Assembly: GCA_964418255.1 (NCBI GenBank)
Contig: CAYQKV010000009.1
Span: 24,974-88,973 of the forward strand
DNA: 64,000 nucleotides
Source of the DNA: CAG-1782 sp964418255
Lineage (GTDB): Bacteria > Bacillota > Clostridia > Christensenellales > DTU072
Reading direction: 5' to 3'
Shown: positions 53,501 through 59,195 of the stretch, piece by piece
Layout: every line of letters starts with the position of its first letter
How positions within the stretch are numbered: position 1 is the first letter of the stretch
Position numbers and translations under genes: made by a program
Notes under the pieces: model-generated
Told to the model about the DNA's origin: nothing
Databases searched by the model: none
What the model saw: the letters and a program-made list of their open reading frames with translations, nothing else

Positions 53501-55518
53501 ACGTTATTGCCGGCTTGCCGTCCTTTACTCCCGCCAACTGGTTCACGCCGGGCGAAAAGATATATCTGTTTAACAAGTACAGAGCGACTTATTCGAGCGA
53601 CGAAAGAGCGAAATCCGAAGTTTACAGCGAGATTTACAGGAGAGTTTCCGACAGGATGAAGGAGATAATCGACGGCTGGTATGCGGAAGGAAGAAACGCG
53701 CTTCTTTCGACGGAGGGATTTGACGATTTAAGCGACGACGAACAGGGCGTTGTGATAAAAGCGTGGGTTTACGACAACAGGATGGACCAGGACCTCAAAG
53801 TCGTGGAAGCGAAGATAGTGATAAACTATTACTACGACAGTCAGTTGCTCGAATACGCGCCTACTGATTGCGGAAACTATACCGTGGAAATCCTGCTTGA
53901 TTCTTCCGACGGTAACTACGTCGCGGGCGACAGAGCGAAGAACCTCATACTGCATATAGAAAGAGACGAGGGAATAAATTATTCGATAGCGAATACCAGT
54001 CTTATCTATAACGGCAGAGCGCAGAACCCCGAAATCAGCGGATTGCACAAAAACGGAACGGTGCCTTACGGCGTTAAAGTCACTTACGTTTACTCGATAG
54101 GAAACGACACGCTCGTAGTTATCGTGGAAGGAATAAAGGATGACAAAGGCAACGTTATCAACAAGGTTTCAATAGATACGTCGAGAACGACGGTAAGCAA
54201 CCCGTTGAGCGGAATTAAAGACGCGGGGTCGTATATCTGTTCGGTGGATATAGAGGGAGGAAGAAACTATATAAGCGGCGCGTTGCACGACGTTGCGATA
54301 GGCGTTTCTCCCGCAAACGTGTATATCAACCTCGCGGATATTACGAGAAAGTATCTGTCGTCGGTGGCGGATTTGGAAGATTATTTAAGAGTGTACGACA
54401 GGAACGGCGTTTTGCAGACTTCCGACGTACTGCTCGGCAACGATAAACTGTCCGACCTCGGCGTAGCGTTGCTTACAACTCCCGTCGGAAGACACTACAA
54501 AGTGGGCACGTATTATACTTATATCGAAGGTTTCAGAACGTCTCGGGACGCGGCGTACGCGTATACGGAGCTTAGCGGAACGGAGATTGCGTTTAACGGC
54601 GAAACGTATACGTTGCTCGCGCTTAAAGGATACGAGAGCGAAGGCAGCCTTTACAGAGATTCGGAAGGGAACGCCGCCCTCATAAAGATGTTCGGAAATT
54701 ACAATCTGTTTGTCAGAACGCACGGATACGCGGACGGAATAAAAGCCGCGGGAACGTACAGGATAGAACAGGAAGACGGTTCGGACGGAGTAAGCGGAAA
54801 CGAGGAGCTTGCGGCGTATATCGCGGGCATTAAGGACAACGACGTCAGAATAGTCTACCTCGCGCCGATGACCGACGCAAACGGCGACCCGATTGCGTAC
54901 GACCCGATTACGATAAACGTTGCGGCGAATATCACCATAGTGGGTTACAGAAACAACGCGGGAAGCGAAAGCGAAGCCGAGATTGAGACGAGAATTAAAG
55001 GAATACGAGTGCTTAAAGGAACGGTTACGTTGAAGATAGTGTCCGTCGAGGCTTCGGGAAGCGGACAGACCGCGGTGTATATCGGAGACAACGCGGGGTA
55101 CGTGACGATAACCGAAAGCAAGATTAGCAAAACGGGCAATGCGGAAAACACCGTGGGCGTAGCCACTTCGGTCAACTACAAAGAGAGGCTGTTCGTAAGC
55201 GGAGTTACCTTCGAAGGATTGAGCCTCGCGCTCGAACTCGTCGGCGGAGAACTGGAAATCGAAGAGAGCAACTTTGTTAGAAACTACAACGGCGTTGCAA
55301 TCAGAATGGAAAGCGGCTCGGTAAGTATCAAGACCACCGTGTTCTCGAACACGACGAGAGCGGCGATTTCTTCGGTAAGCGACGGAATTACGGTGAGAAA
55401 CAATACGTTCGAGTATAACGGAATTTCCCTCGACCTGCCCGAAGGCAGCACGATAAGGACGAACGTCAATAACAACAACGTTTACGAAAACAACGGCGAC
55501 GACGACCTGTACGAGTAA
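38530..55518 (+). CDS. Giant surface lipoprotein 3 (5662 aa)
   Basis: The ATG at 38530 is five bases after GGAGG; an upstream TTG at 38506 would place charged residues before the signal. The lipobox is MIAC (Cys27). Residues about 50-760 are paralogous to giant protein 2. Beta-rich repeat units with (I/V)DPY...LP motifs follow to about 2450, with calcium-site-like DLDGDGRIS (about 1660) and DTDGDGIPD (about 2460). Residues about 2510-4125 are an unusually long Ala/Glu-rich, mainly helical region. Beta domains resume, including MBG-like repeats (about 4840-5275; LDAGEYYIRV, DCGNYTVEI). The last 240 residues look like a right-handed beta-helix (GVTFEGLSLALEL, TVRNNTFEYNG). It ends before a strong terminator. 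Likely an extracellular structural or adhesive protein; its ligand is unknown. Confidence 0.9.
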   Translation: MTKKRTKLLLFLLTLTIIATMFAMIACTDDAPKPNPGDDDNPPTTNDMTFAQYMNKINAGLKSSESELSSATAYHVTSEYTVYTREENLTLEYAAVYNENRRDGKYQIRIFDNNEHFERLNAYYDSSDLYVTVKDEHYVIEDFGTLLIFDTFDAFLDLLDLGELVYGNFMQTNFSETTPLSAIIGVRNLGYVKTGETKERVTVSNVDLGMLMGQINAQIAAWKNRFGTVFDSVTDHYLGFSFSRLLEMTFASLDVKNIDFTFEDGKNTATEAEVSGRMQDNTRYFVTANYAYDYTTTKITDAESLPDDYVYAAVTPGQGSFAGKTTLPDMRDSDFDFSLDYNLNAKDNKENEFTVRMYDQLSSSDRIDESHKYDNINEIISAYYDDEILYVNTAGAYDYIGTTVALNALRLPKIYFTGFNASGVMSLAYTDMLQIINLLMTPPEETTAANDRLIDSVIAAIESDVSKKEIRITITEALIKQIRGDDTDLAVLLGEMLGVDSETILRYFGNDFFQLMRIVVRYNFGTGVLGIDIYNGTDLIMSTDMENAGYNGITMPHDLNELNYTEFKEPELVTVTYDIELNPYGAETVSISEFIGAFIGDATGKNTPYALTTGHYLTVRGRMSEYYVTDASGQRQPVTTMDLRFLSTAKGTGEETLIMTLTTNPFDVGQLLVGLYTEVGDYDGSDGGIRYSIDREKVSEQLEKLTDGENIFAGNTGLSAFLAIYNAAEKNSKSYTEDGYFCVDLTVTDENDPVNELVGIENTNARIKCKIEFDALDLSGVNADAYGDPYVHIPEDVSATSIYSNGSKWKDTAYVTVSGKRIGLKVTYKEDTIKIETGKNDYNPAAEIFGKEYGYALHIVSVTGTYVVKSVSINGDLLVVDPAFSKTLPKEIGVMYEGGETGTLACAIEDFPESRVTPDGYNLALLAGVTDGIEKHKLVIGKDSIASIEKEIYVAVINRRIIPQEDSSGNDMYYVAGKEQIPVVAEYDADPYTYAMTKRLRREDGEEYDYLTEQLNLNRNTLQFENLYGYETVTNPTTGEEEHIPLYYNAEGYNWLYLHTAGLDWAMSEDAFSWRGETRYAVATYGDEENGYAMKIAIKVNVKSKIVRGVKIDGYDEGTYTVDYLKEETYVIPSTTASEHTVRVYFEDNTNRIVSLTRPAILGDDEYCATYVYGELLWADSEGIGDRLDVQGTTGLFGSGTNATNVTTASFGGDVADATQTVELNVVAPSRYISASDTVNMSLVTQISEDGVMGSRVPTQVTKAQFNKPVGSGEEILPFSINPYNTQACLPDTIWLYVPVTMSESGRKEWTEYPVQWLTTDKPASSGAEAKELNIIKLNENGKYVLAHPVTEETPLVVYGVVGNAYGHTITVTMSILNLASDIKSYELYLNSGEKFDTSVSAAVDPYLDYSANIPTRFVAVLGSGQDVEGETDWYVDGLYPLIRSGEFLGSEYDGMYSEKGYYIFPREGGSFQLEMTVAAGEVRNTLYLSVSVDSRDILAYYETTNDSITRVSDYVDIYATGMKDGEVYAGEPAPGYTNINYYSADSSAFLRRINALIENGGVGVAGFAFEQTGRNNLYAKTVAWNAQTLESIAKALRKDTTVTRTFRLAGTINKGTVNETTVTVLISIDDMTASIVDVGLTRSEDMRLKNVYSIANDLDGDGRISLTYGGEGKNLVDAAYYRNEQYKAYFGSDEGYTDLDFANVIYFEIDKVHMLSSSASGTYTSPYDYFVYLFDNLELRFTSDKTVKATAKNAINLNGRSAEFFNSALLGLNESVIDRDEQGRAVCYAFMILEKLSEGSAIDRTLVIVTANKANATELQREDKVDALGEDLTELYPERFDLPGVIEIVYEKEDGSGSYTARYVVDAWTPTLNYFGSLAPISAIEARYINIIDGCSYGFSFVLPDMEEADNLVKTFYYTVEFRKKDVGRINYDASARSSVYDIDGGKIYIVNSYSFLTRDVTAPSGREYVFNTAAVPSTLAMRTGTGSFQAGDNDNYTVRWNFTDNAAFGEDIFAKGTVDDSGENNGVLIATYTFDSYYRNGEHQTQTLELYLVLEPMEFYAIESDEFTVVAGNEEGENERLNTIVIDPYGNTSYNGNLILPTDITLAFNGTRTYDFTGAVYMLTDERGTPMREISNVPYGEKGHKLIYDYTSDPTLLRLKLYVRGYSRDLGTGIDIKIRFLQRTITDSRIPNATYNDDGTFVYEKETSGSVVVENGEPKKATYHAYADYVYTYENGGYEYKSDGKMPVYYIDPYNSATFGLPTKAAFEFAETAVGVYVEYGITGWQYYDVETKTYKDFAEIAKGSTPGKRDRFYQTLSSDEKSYRCYFNPNGDSYKGAYYPLRGYITVGDENQYFEIICVVLNRSLRASVMLKDEYTVSYDFADPIAAMLSDIPAMFGADAFVDYDRYNDKFSVSVKNGNSDGVYAFTIAESDHFSRKQNGTATNCAVVPELLWNEEYDTDGDGIPDTLFDELTTKGFTGVIDGNLYYGDGNLNALFDYYEIKVKYDYDRLVAALMWDTLFAADGSVSVEFSATASNAITAEKAVLEREVIHAAYDIMLAVTGTEEEIAAGTALSDENKLTLTDSILEVVLQEINRQQQISGGKEYDPSDEEDMIYIAYCMYLDVKEEYDAWTGSRGEKTAKTEICEVWDYYIERYRSQDVSSSANISGNQLFKAKHFLNIFNADGTLNTQERSSLTSAMNTLMSSLYISRNVDLWQEVYENANPTERAIMDGYATRNATAGNSSLGLSIACDLFKAEREGLIELGTKGEGATADISIPLIKFDSILIEGSTDSIIHFNKFNFASVDKQFTVRFELSYEEIYQKMIEEAKENAIKNFRDDKKSESLAEFEEKAIREAVDAIAPKERNEDGTYEVIPGMKKGSKSFGYDMWIEGRNESDYSGFWNALVTYRYNDAVKIITANVASVGKYDDLANDFEVSVTEVALVEAALKMIKASLIAEAIIERIEKENDFETAAGRRAGVRAVAMYVQENNSSITSLFDAYEAIGLNSGFAGDDNYDVTDEMWNTVVFTFVNEAFSDIVEEKINAIEYAYPDKTTKLADRRGIIRAIAEYIVGEDAEISRLNGIYEIAEGKRRAALAEVLLRGSSSNSNIQNAARAAGNGDEALGYAVMFDIAYRDIVDSMYAFIKATDGVGNVEGGAMAILENTYAANPRKNGIIAYFAMVSRDDDLRNAAEFYFTFLTEYAKGRTSPYDKLMENPAPSGFTATQIESYGNGETGSDCLLYYAEPESKYSDAVIGNASGLAMTESEIRLALKKMTLYDVLYARASTQNQNIMNAQAEEAREEMRTQAMNRLFAANEIVANYLRAYYNGNTTTNVAYYAFVALVEEEMATGTEKGTAYEKFETEYVVSNEYICSREMLEAMKAQYEINKNLQNSSLTSFGYIANEIYGIYLENPAYLTIDNYGDDRYDEGYLASELAKIIENKNISSVNTENAINGYMKDALMRALVYYYDNVADESQKEIVAEVSEMYIGVNVNGDLEKAYIGAASSGRATGSLGISIYHDLLARNDLGTGAEEEINACFYTVWLNTVMGGAKYGIETLSIDEMNGRAPFTSNSVLVGAIIEQSGGSTAGAADTIANIAAGMTKKTMLTQSAICVGYDDAYNNIVLAGLAEGAKKYAYDKMYEAKTERGSYAYREELDDILEQLVGEGSELDELIFDEAQSEELASKLDVMENAALKAIRTLFYAEVYDSIKLLGLSAEEFAAKAYKFVTGKDADEEGVDAAVELFGENKNGAGGIVYDIVNEFIVNNGELIENGTNAGYIELLTEWWNTDGRPEEYTMYGRLGKEEQEILANVQKQAYYQTNDLTTSASLTLEARNKIAYASMLTSLYLFLRDSEDEISAMPADYFSAGNEDEYKAYVVSLMLDGDLMKNDAHSLSLAQAALKAICASLAYDKAMYFARITGEGALDASDVTLEAYLIKISKAVIRANGVIPSTASGDTTEDREKVFYKYLEKAVGYVEYTSVLGADEYNRGADIRNRNPLRDYADAIYIAVTGYDMHGVSYIEGETTDSFGMTSFGKLLADAGGDYAAALASITGTRLVSANDFVSEDHATENDRHVIFFDRAEWDGYLTESGDYDANAYYTNKNIFIGNPGKTQETEDVSGGNGYSNTIKATGFEYRLSDFTTIDLYFETDESNPYDEEKQNLIMLDALSPELPDEAYAIGYVRTTDAEYGIRLGKIAITEYSDEFYKLVYKATEPEEDAAYQITLKTAGGYIYKKIGGIKVGYLDRNVDKIYLETGAYTEGRARPETSGDFVNMYCIYDSSTTGATAGKNVIYIDPTAEDLLLVSQRKYVLPGTIAIECGEGEKVVFTEVEWNMSGVTYNLKGTGAAGRELRVNSYKYVDEDGNTRHISYNFSNSTVTMNVYDKDSGQIVSTAEYILSADDMIEWNTVLVIGDRSLQSVNELTEDGIYQQIATVGSDGIADATTLGKEINPYYPEYPTQLQLNLAGDSKLIELTQSDWTPDLTKLNQIKRGEVGENGDYTFTAAFNYLGYEIRMKFLAMEIQMPKGTTFEGGTIYLVRGEGDVKTQFEKNYGTAYFNFNEEENGTPNWQKVPVALKNYNDVRISEEGVQRVEGIIGGTGIGDIEANAWFDIRVITLSNYAVLDGEFNVYSTYDYYSVPADGNKKANGSGESPAQMGETYIYIDESGTRHVFTASNADLEYDFINKTVTVSAFYELGEETSERISYNASGDRVRSFVFGMEMKNYERSGVSEPEFDTDDTGKKWTWTDIPKTSPRYTDAIYWRINTELKASDLPTVTDKASGITFNLMWDLSGLNVNRANVSVPGEINDGDGTVIYGYYMLRNGIWQSLALTVYIEKIDVTNAVIGFVKDNGEINTATYLEKTYDAQYYELPFDAEADGMRFLREDGSFEVIPSERYVVEYCVATDDEGLRVWSTTNLPLDAGEYYIRVRFIEEDYNVYISYTDGYLFRLTIRPYTVDMSGLQFEKEDNNTITQVYGATNAYLNVIAGLPSFTPANWFTPGEKIYLFNKYRATYSSDERAKSEVYSEIYRRVSDRMKEIIDGWYAEGRNALLSTEGFDDLSDDEQGVVIKAWVYDNRMDQDLKVVEAKIVINYYYDSQLLEYAPTDCGNYTVEILLDSSDGNYVAGDRAKNLILHIERDEGINYSIANTSLIYNGRAQNPEISGLHKNGTVPYGVKVTYVYSIGNDTLVVIVEGIKDDKGNVINKVSIDTSRTTVSNPLSGIKDAGSYICSVDIEGGRNYISGALHDVAIGVSPANVYINLADITRKYLSSVADLEDYLRVYDRNGVLQTSDVLLGNDKLSDLGVALLTTPVGRHYKVGTYYTYIEGFRTSRDAAYAYTELSGTEIAFNGETYTLLALKGYESEGSLYRDSEGNAALIKMFGNYNLFVRTHGYADGIKAAGTYRIEQEDGSDGVSGNEELAAYIAGIKDNDVRIVYLAPMTDANGDPIAYDPITINVAANITIVGYRNNAGSESEAEIETRIKGIRVLKGTVTLKIVSVEASGSGQTAVYIGDNAGYVTITESKISKTGNAENTVGVATSVNYKERLFVSGVTFEGLSLALELVGGELEIEESNFVRNYNGVAIRMESGSVSIKTTVFSNTTRAAISSVSDGITVRNNTFEYNGISLDLPEGSTIRTNVNNNNVYENNGDDDLYE

Positions 55519-55542
55519 GGAAAGAGAAGAAAAAACTTATAG

Positions 55543-55585
55543 CGCGCCGTGTTTCACTTTTGTCGAAACACGGCGCGTTTTCTTT
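55543..55585 (+). terminator. Strong terminator after giant gene 3
   Basis: A perfect 13-bp GC-rich stem (CGCGCCGTGTTTC / GAAACACGGCGCG), nine-base loop, then TTTTCTTT. It closes the roughly 30-kb giant 2-giant 3 transcription unit. Confidence 0.93.
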
Positions 55586-55624
55586 CACAAATGTATCTTG
55601 TATAAAATCAAAAATTAAAAATCC

Positions 55625-55670
55625 AAATATCGGATTTCAGGTCGATATTTTGCGATAAATATGGTACAAT
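55625..55670 (+). promoter_or_regulatory. Inverted repeat and -10 box upstream of the RhuM gene
   Basis: A perfect 8-bp inverted repeat AAATATCG / CGATATTT (55625-55632 and 55643-55650) lies just upstream of a TACAAT -10 box (55665-55670). No good -35 is visible, which suggests an activator site or a weak promoter. A small CGGAT/ATCCG hairpin sits at 55703-55715. The rest of 55586-55770 holds nothing else that I can identify. Confidence 0.4.
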
Positions 55671-55770
55671 AAATTGAAACGAACACGGAAACGCTGAAAT
55701 TTCGGATAAAATCCGCAAGGTTTCGGAGTGTAAAACAGAAAATATGGCGGAAGTTGCGGGGGAAAGAATA

Positions 55771-56778
55771 ATGGCTGACGAACTTCAATTTGTTTTATAT
55801 AATATCGACAGAGAAGACATTAAAGTTAAGGTTGCCGTTCAAGACGAAACCATTTGGGTCACACAACGCGGAATGGCAGAACTTTTTGATTGTTCGCCCG
55901 ATAATATTTCCTTGCACTTAAAGAATATTTATCAAGACGGAGAATTACAAGAATCCGAAACTGCCGAGAATTTCTCGGTAGTTCAGACCGAAGGCGCTCG
56001 TCAGGTGTCAAGAAATATAAAGTTTTACAACCTCGACGCCATTATTTCCGTAGGGTATCGAGTCAATTCTCGCCGCGCAACGCAATTTCGTATTTGGGCG
56101 ACAAATATATTAAAAGAGTTTATCAAAAAAGGATTTGTTTTAGACGACGAACGCTTAAAGCAAGGGGAAACGGTTTTCGGCAAAGACTATTTCCGTGAAC
56201 TTTTAGAAAGAGTTCGCTCTATTCGTGCAAGCGAACGTAGAATTTGGCAACAAATTACCGATATTTTTGCCGAATGCAGTATTGATTACGATAAAAACTC
56301 TACTGTCACGCAAGACTTTTACGCCACCGTTCAAAATAAATTTCACTATGCGATAACGGGACAAACCGCCGCCGAAATCGTCTATTCGAAAGCGGATAGC
56401 GCAAAAGAAAATATGGGGCTTACTATGTGGAAAAACTCCCCCGACGGCAGAATATTAAAGTCCGACGTAACGGTAGCTAAGAATTATCTTGACGAAAAAC
56501 AAATTAAAAAGTTGGAAAGAACGGTTTCGGGGTTCTTTGACTACGTGGAAGATTTAATCGAAGAAGAACGTACCTTCACAATGCAAGAATTTGCGCAGGC
56601 AATTAACGCCTTTTTGGAATTCCGTAAATATAAGATTTTACAAGGCAAAGGCACTGTTTCCAAACTTGACGCGGAGCAAAAAGCAACGCGCGAATACGAC
56701 GTTTTTAATAAAAAGCAAAAAATTACTTCCGATTTCGATAAAGAAGTAAAAAAACTTATCGGTAAAAAAGAAGATTAA
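55771..56778 (+). CDS. RhuM-family protein
   Basis: A 335-residue cytosolic protein of the virulence RhuM family. The N-terminus has the family's DNA-binding-like pattern (residues about 20-110: DETIWVTQRGMAELFDCSPD, then IKFYNLDAIISVGYRVNSRR). The central part carries DFYATVQNKFHYAITGQTAAEI, a hallmark of the family, and the C-terminus is helical and charged. The start at 55771 follows GGGGGAAAG; an in-frame ATG at 55744 has no ribosome site. The gene is monocistronic and more AT-rich than its neighbours. RhuM genes commonly sit in genomic islands and their molecular role is not settled. Confidence 0.85.
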   Translation: MADELQFVLYNIDREDIKVKVAVQDETIWVTQRGMAELFDCSPDNISLHLKNIYQDGELQESETAENFSVVQTEGARQVSRNIKFYNLDAIISVGYRVNSRRATQFRIWATNILKEFIKKGFVLDDERLKQGETVFGKDYFRELLERVRSIRASERRIWQQITDIFAECSIDYDKNSTVTQDFYATVQNKFHYAITGQTAAEIVYSKADSAKENMGLTMWKNSPDGRILKSDVTVAKNYLDEKQIKKLERTVSGFFDYVEDLIEEERTFTMQEFAQAINAFLEFRKYKILQGKGTVSKLDAEQKATREYDVFNKKQKITSDFDKEVKKLIGKKED

Positions 56779-56871
56779 CTTTTATAATCGGTAAACGGTT
56801 TCAATTCGGTTTCTTCGTATTCTAATAAGCCGTAGAGAAAATTGTTTTTTGCGCTTAGCGCAAGGCGCGGT

Positions 56872-57069
56872 TTATTTATATTTATAATAGAGCATACAGT
56901 GGCAGAACCCTTCGAAGTTCGGGTCTTTTATCTGTTCTTTGAATTCCTTGCACATACAGACGGTTTCTTCCGTGCGTTCGCGTTTGCAGGGGCAGTAACC
57001 GCCCGTGCGTTTGAGTCCTTCTTTGACTACGTTTACTATTTTTTCGTCGGGGTTGAAGATTACTTTCAT
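56872..57069 (-). CDS. Ferredoxin-thioredoxin reductase catalytic-chain-like protein
   Basis: A 65-residue protein with three CxC motifs: CPC (Cys26/28), CMC (Cys38/40) and CHC (Cys56/58). In the catalytic chain of ferredoxin:thioredoxin reductase such motifs hold a [4Fe-4S] cluster next to a redox-active disulfide. The context GGYCPCKRERTEETVCMCKE and EGFCHCMLYYK matches the family closely. It is a stand-alone short form; no variable-chain or thioredoxin gene lies beside it. AAAGGAG precedes the ATG, and an extended -10 promoter lies upstream. It would pass electrons from ferredoxin to a disulfide target in the cytosol (family knowledge; partner unknown). Confidence 0.88.
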   Translation of the reverse strand: MKVIFNPDEKIVNVVKEGLKRTGGYCPCKRERTEETVCMCKEFKEQIKDPNFEGFCHCMLYYKYK

Positions 57070-57088
57070 TGTTTTACTCCTTTTTTAT

Positions 57089-57097
57089 ATTATACCA
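57089..57097 (-). promoter_or_regulatory. Extended -10 promoter of the FTR-like gene
   Basis: TGGTATAAT on the minus strand (57097-57089): a perfect -10 box with the upstream TG of the extended class. There is no good -35, as is typical for that class. Confidence 0.6.
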
Positions 57098-57142
57098 CAG
57101 GATTTGAGAAAGAAGACGAATTTCGCAAGCATTATTTTTTTC

Positions 57143-57171
57143 TTGCGTAAGCGGAGGAAAAGATATATAAT
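57143..57171 (+). promoter_or_regulatory. Promoter of mscL
   Basis: TTGCGT (57143-57148), 17 bp, TATAAT (57166-57171), 39 bases before the mscL start. The -35 is a partial match only. Confidence 0.5.
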
Positions 57172-57210
57172 TGAAAAGATTAAAAGAATAAAAAAACAAA
57201 CGGAGTGCTT

Positions 57211-57789
57211 ATGAAAAAATTATTCAAAGAATTCAAAGCGTTTATCAACAAAGGAAGCGTGCTCGACCTTGCCGTAGGTATGATTATCGGCTCGGCGTTT
57301 ACCGCGATAGTAAATTCCCTTGTAAAAGGAATACTTACTCCGCTCATCAACTGGATACCGGGGACGGACGGAACGGGCGCGTTGCAGACGGTTTTAAGAC
57401 AGGCGGTTCTCGACGGCGAAGGCAACGTGGTGACCGAAGCGTTGATACTCGACTGGGGCGCGGTTATTTCCGCAATAATAACGTTCCTTTGCACCGCGAT
57501 AGTGCTGTTCCTGCTTGTTAAAATGTTTAATAAAATGAAAGAAACGGGCGCGAAAGTAAAGGCGAAAGCGGAAGAAACGGTAAATACCATTAAGAACGGA
57601 ATTACCGAAACCTCAGGTGAACTCGTGGAAAACAAAGAAGAGCCCGCCAAAGAACCCGCGGAAGCAACGGCGGAACCGGTGACGGAAGAAAAACAGGAAA
57701 CAACGGAAGAACTTCTCAAACAGATAGTCGAACTTTTGAAAGATAAAAACGGCGACGGGCAGGAAAAAAACGAAGAAGAAAACGCGTAA
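57211..57789 (+). CDS. mscL: Large-conductance mechanosensitive channel MscL
   Basis: A 192-residue membrane channel that opens under membrane tension to release solutes during osmotic downshock. The first helix and pore line are recognisable (KGSVLDLAVGMIIGSAF, then AIVNSLVKGILTPLI), and the second helix lies around ISAIITFLCTAIVLFLLV. The protein is about 55 residues longer than typical MscL because of a Glu/Lys/Pro-rich C-terminal tail ending in an amphipathic helix (TTEELLKQIVELLKD), which probably extends the cytoplasmic bundle. The start at 57211 follows GGAG; a GTG at 57205 is less likely. The gene stands 54 bp before the potassium transporter genes. Confidence 0.93.
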   Translation: MKKLFKEFKAFINKGSVLDLAVGMIIGSAFTAIVNSLVKGILTPLINWIPGTDGTGALQTVLRQAVLDGEGNVVTEALILDWGAVISAIITFLCTAIVLFLLVKMFNKMKETGAKVKAKAEETVNTIKNGITETSGELVENKEEPAKEPAEATAEPVTEEKQETTEELLKQIVELLKDKNGDGQEKNEEENA

Positions 57790-57811
57790 GGACGTATCCG
57801 AAGGCTTACGC
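57784..57811 (+). promoter_or_regulatory. Hairpin between mscL and the potassium transporter genes
   Basis: A 7-bp stem GCGTAAG / CTTACGC overlaps the mscL stop and is followed by ATTGTTTAT. It could act as a weak terminator or mRNA-end stabiliser. A TATAAT at 57818-57823 follows but has no convincing -35. Confidence 0.4.
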
Positions 57812-57843
57812 ATTGTTTATAATAAAATAGGACGAAAAAGGTT

Positions 57844-59187
57844 TTGAAGAAGAAAATTAAGTTATTTTTTACCATTCCGAGAACGATAATGGTCAGTTTT
57901 GCGGCGTTGATACTGTTCGGCACATTTCTTCTCGCGTTGCCTGTTTCGTCAAAAGAGCGCGTTTGGACGGGATTTTCCGACGCGCTTTTTACCGCGACAA
58001 GCGCGACGTGCGTAACGGGACTCGTAGTGTTCGACACCGCGACGTATTGGAGCTATTTCGGGCAAGCGGTAATTCTTATTTTGATACAGATAGGCGGAAT
58101 AGGTTGTATGACGATTATTTCGCTGTTTTATTTTTCCCTAAACAAGCGAATATCTTTGAAAAACCGTATGGTTTTTATGCAGGCGGCGGGCGCGATAGAG
58201 CTTAGCGACGTGATAAAACTTGTAAAGCACATAGTTTTATGGGTCGCGGCGGCGGAGTTTGCGGGAGCGGTTATTCTCTGTACGCAGTTTATTCCCGTGT
58301 TCGGGTGGGGGTACGGAATTTGGGCGTCGGTTTTTACCTCGGTGTCGGCATTTTGCAACGCGGGGTTTGATATATTCGGGGTGATTTCGCCTTTTTGCTC
58401 GCTTACGCCGTTTGTTTCCAACGTAGTAGTTAATCTTACGGTCTGCGCGTTAATCATATTCGGCGGGTTGGGCTTTCTCGTGTGGAGCGATTTGTTCGTC
58501 CATAAATTCAGATTCGGCAAATGTATGTTGCATACGAAAATGGTAACGGTCACCTCGATTGCGCTGTTGGCTTTCGGTTGGGTGGCGATTGCGATTACCG
58601 AAAACGACGCGGCGTTTGCGGGAATGAGCGTCGGAGACAAGATAATGGCGGCGTTGTTTCAGTCGGTTACGACGAGAACGGCAGGGTTTAACACCGTTTC
58701 TATGGGAGAACTTTCTGCCGCGGGAGAAGCCGTTTTCCTCGTGCTTATGATTATCGGAGGAAGTCCCGGTTCGACCGCGGGCGGTATAAAGACTACGACG
58801 TTTACCGTCGCGCTTTTGGCGGCGTTTTCCGGAGTTAAACGGGATAAAACGGTGACGGCGTTCAAAAAAAGATTGGACGATTCCACGGTAAAACAGGCGT
58901 TCGGCGTTATATTCGTGTATATTGCGGTGACGACGATTGCGGTGATTATCGTTTCGACGGCGGAAAAACTGCCGATAGGAGACGTCGTTTTCGAAACGGT
59001 GTCGGCGATTGCCACGGTAGGACTTACGAGAGGCGTTACTCCGTCGCTCGGAACGCTGTCGCATATAACCCTCGCCGCGTGTATGTTTCTCGGGAGAATA
59101 GGTTGTATGACGTTTGTGCTTTCCTTGCGCGAAAGTTCGAGACCCGAGCCCGTGCAACGACCCGTGGGTAAAATTTTAATAGGATAG
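57844..59187 (+). CDS. ktrB: TrkH/KtrB-family potassium uptake channel subunit
   Basis: A 447-residue membrane protein with the four-fold pore-loop architecture of the Trk/Ktr/HKT superfamily. The four filter regions are visible: ATCVTGL, SAFCNAGFD, TTRTAGFNT and IATVGLT, each with the selectivity Gly. The start is a TTG at 57844 (MKKKIKLFF) after AAAAAGG; no ATG gives a complete first helix. The adjacent RCK protein gene starts nine bases after the stop and is its regulatory subunit. Together they import potassium, driven by sodium or membrane potential. Next to mscL this makes an osmotic-adaptation block. Confidence 0.92.
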   Translation: MKKKIKLFFTIPRTIMVSFAALILFGTFLLALPVSSKERVWTGFSDALFTATSATCVTGLVVFDTATYWSYFGQAVILILIQIGGIGCMTIISLFYFSLNKRISLKNRMVFMQAAGAIELSDVIKLVKHIVLWVAAAEFAGAVILCTQFIPVFGWGYGIWASVFTSVSAFCNAGFDIFGVISPFCSLTPFVSNVVVNLTVCALIIFGGLGFLVWSDLFVHKFRFGKCMLHTKMVTVTSIALLAFGWVAIAITENDAAFAGMSVGDKIMAALFQSVTTRTAGFNTVSMGELSAAGEAVFLVLMIIGGSPGSTAGGIKTTTFTVALLAAFSGVKRDKTVTAFKKRLDDSTVKQAFGVIFVYIAVTTIAVIIVSTAEKLPIGDVVFETVSAIATVGLTRGVTPSLGTLSHITLAACMFLGRIGCMTFVLSLRESSRPEPVQRPVGKILIG

Positions 59188-59195
59188 GAGAAAAA

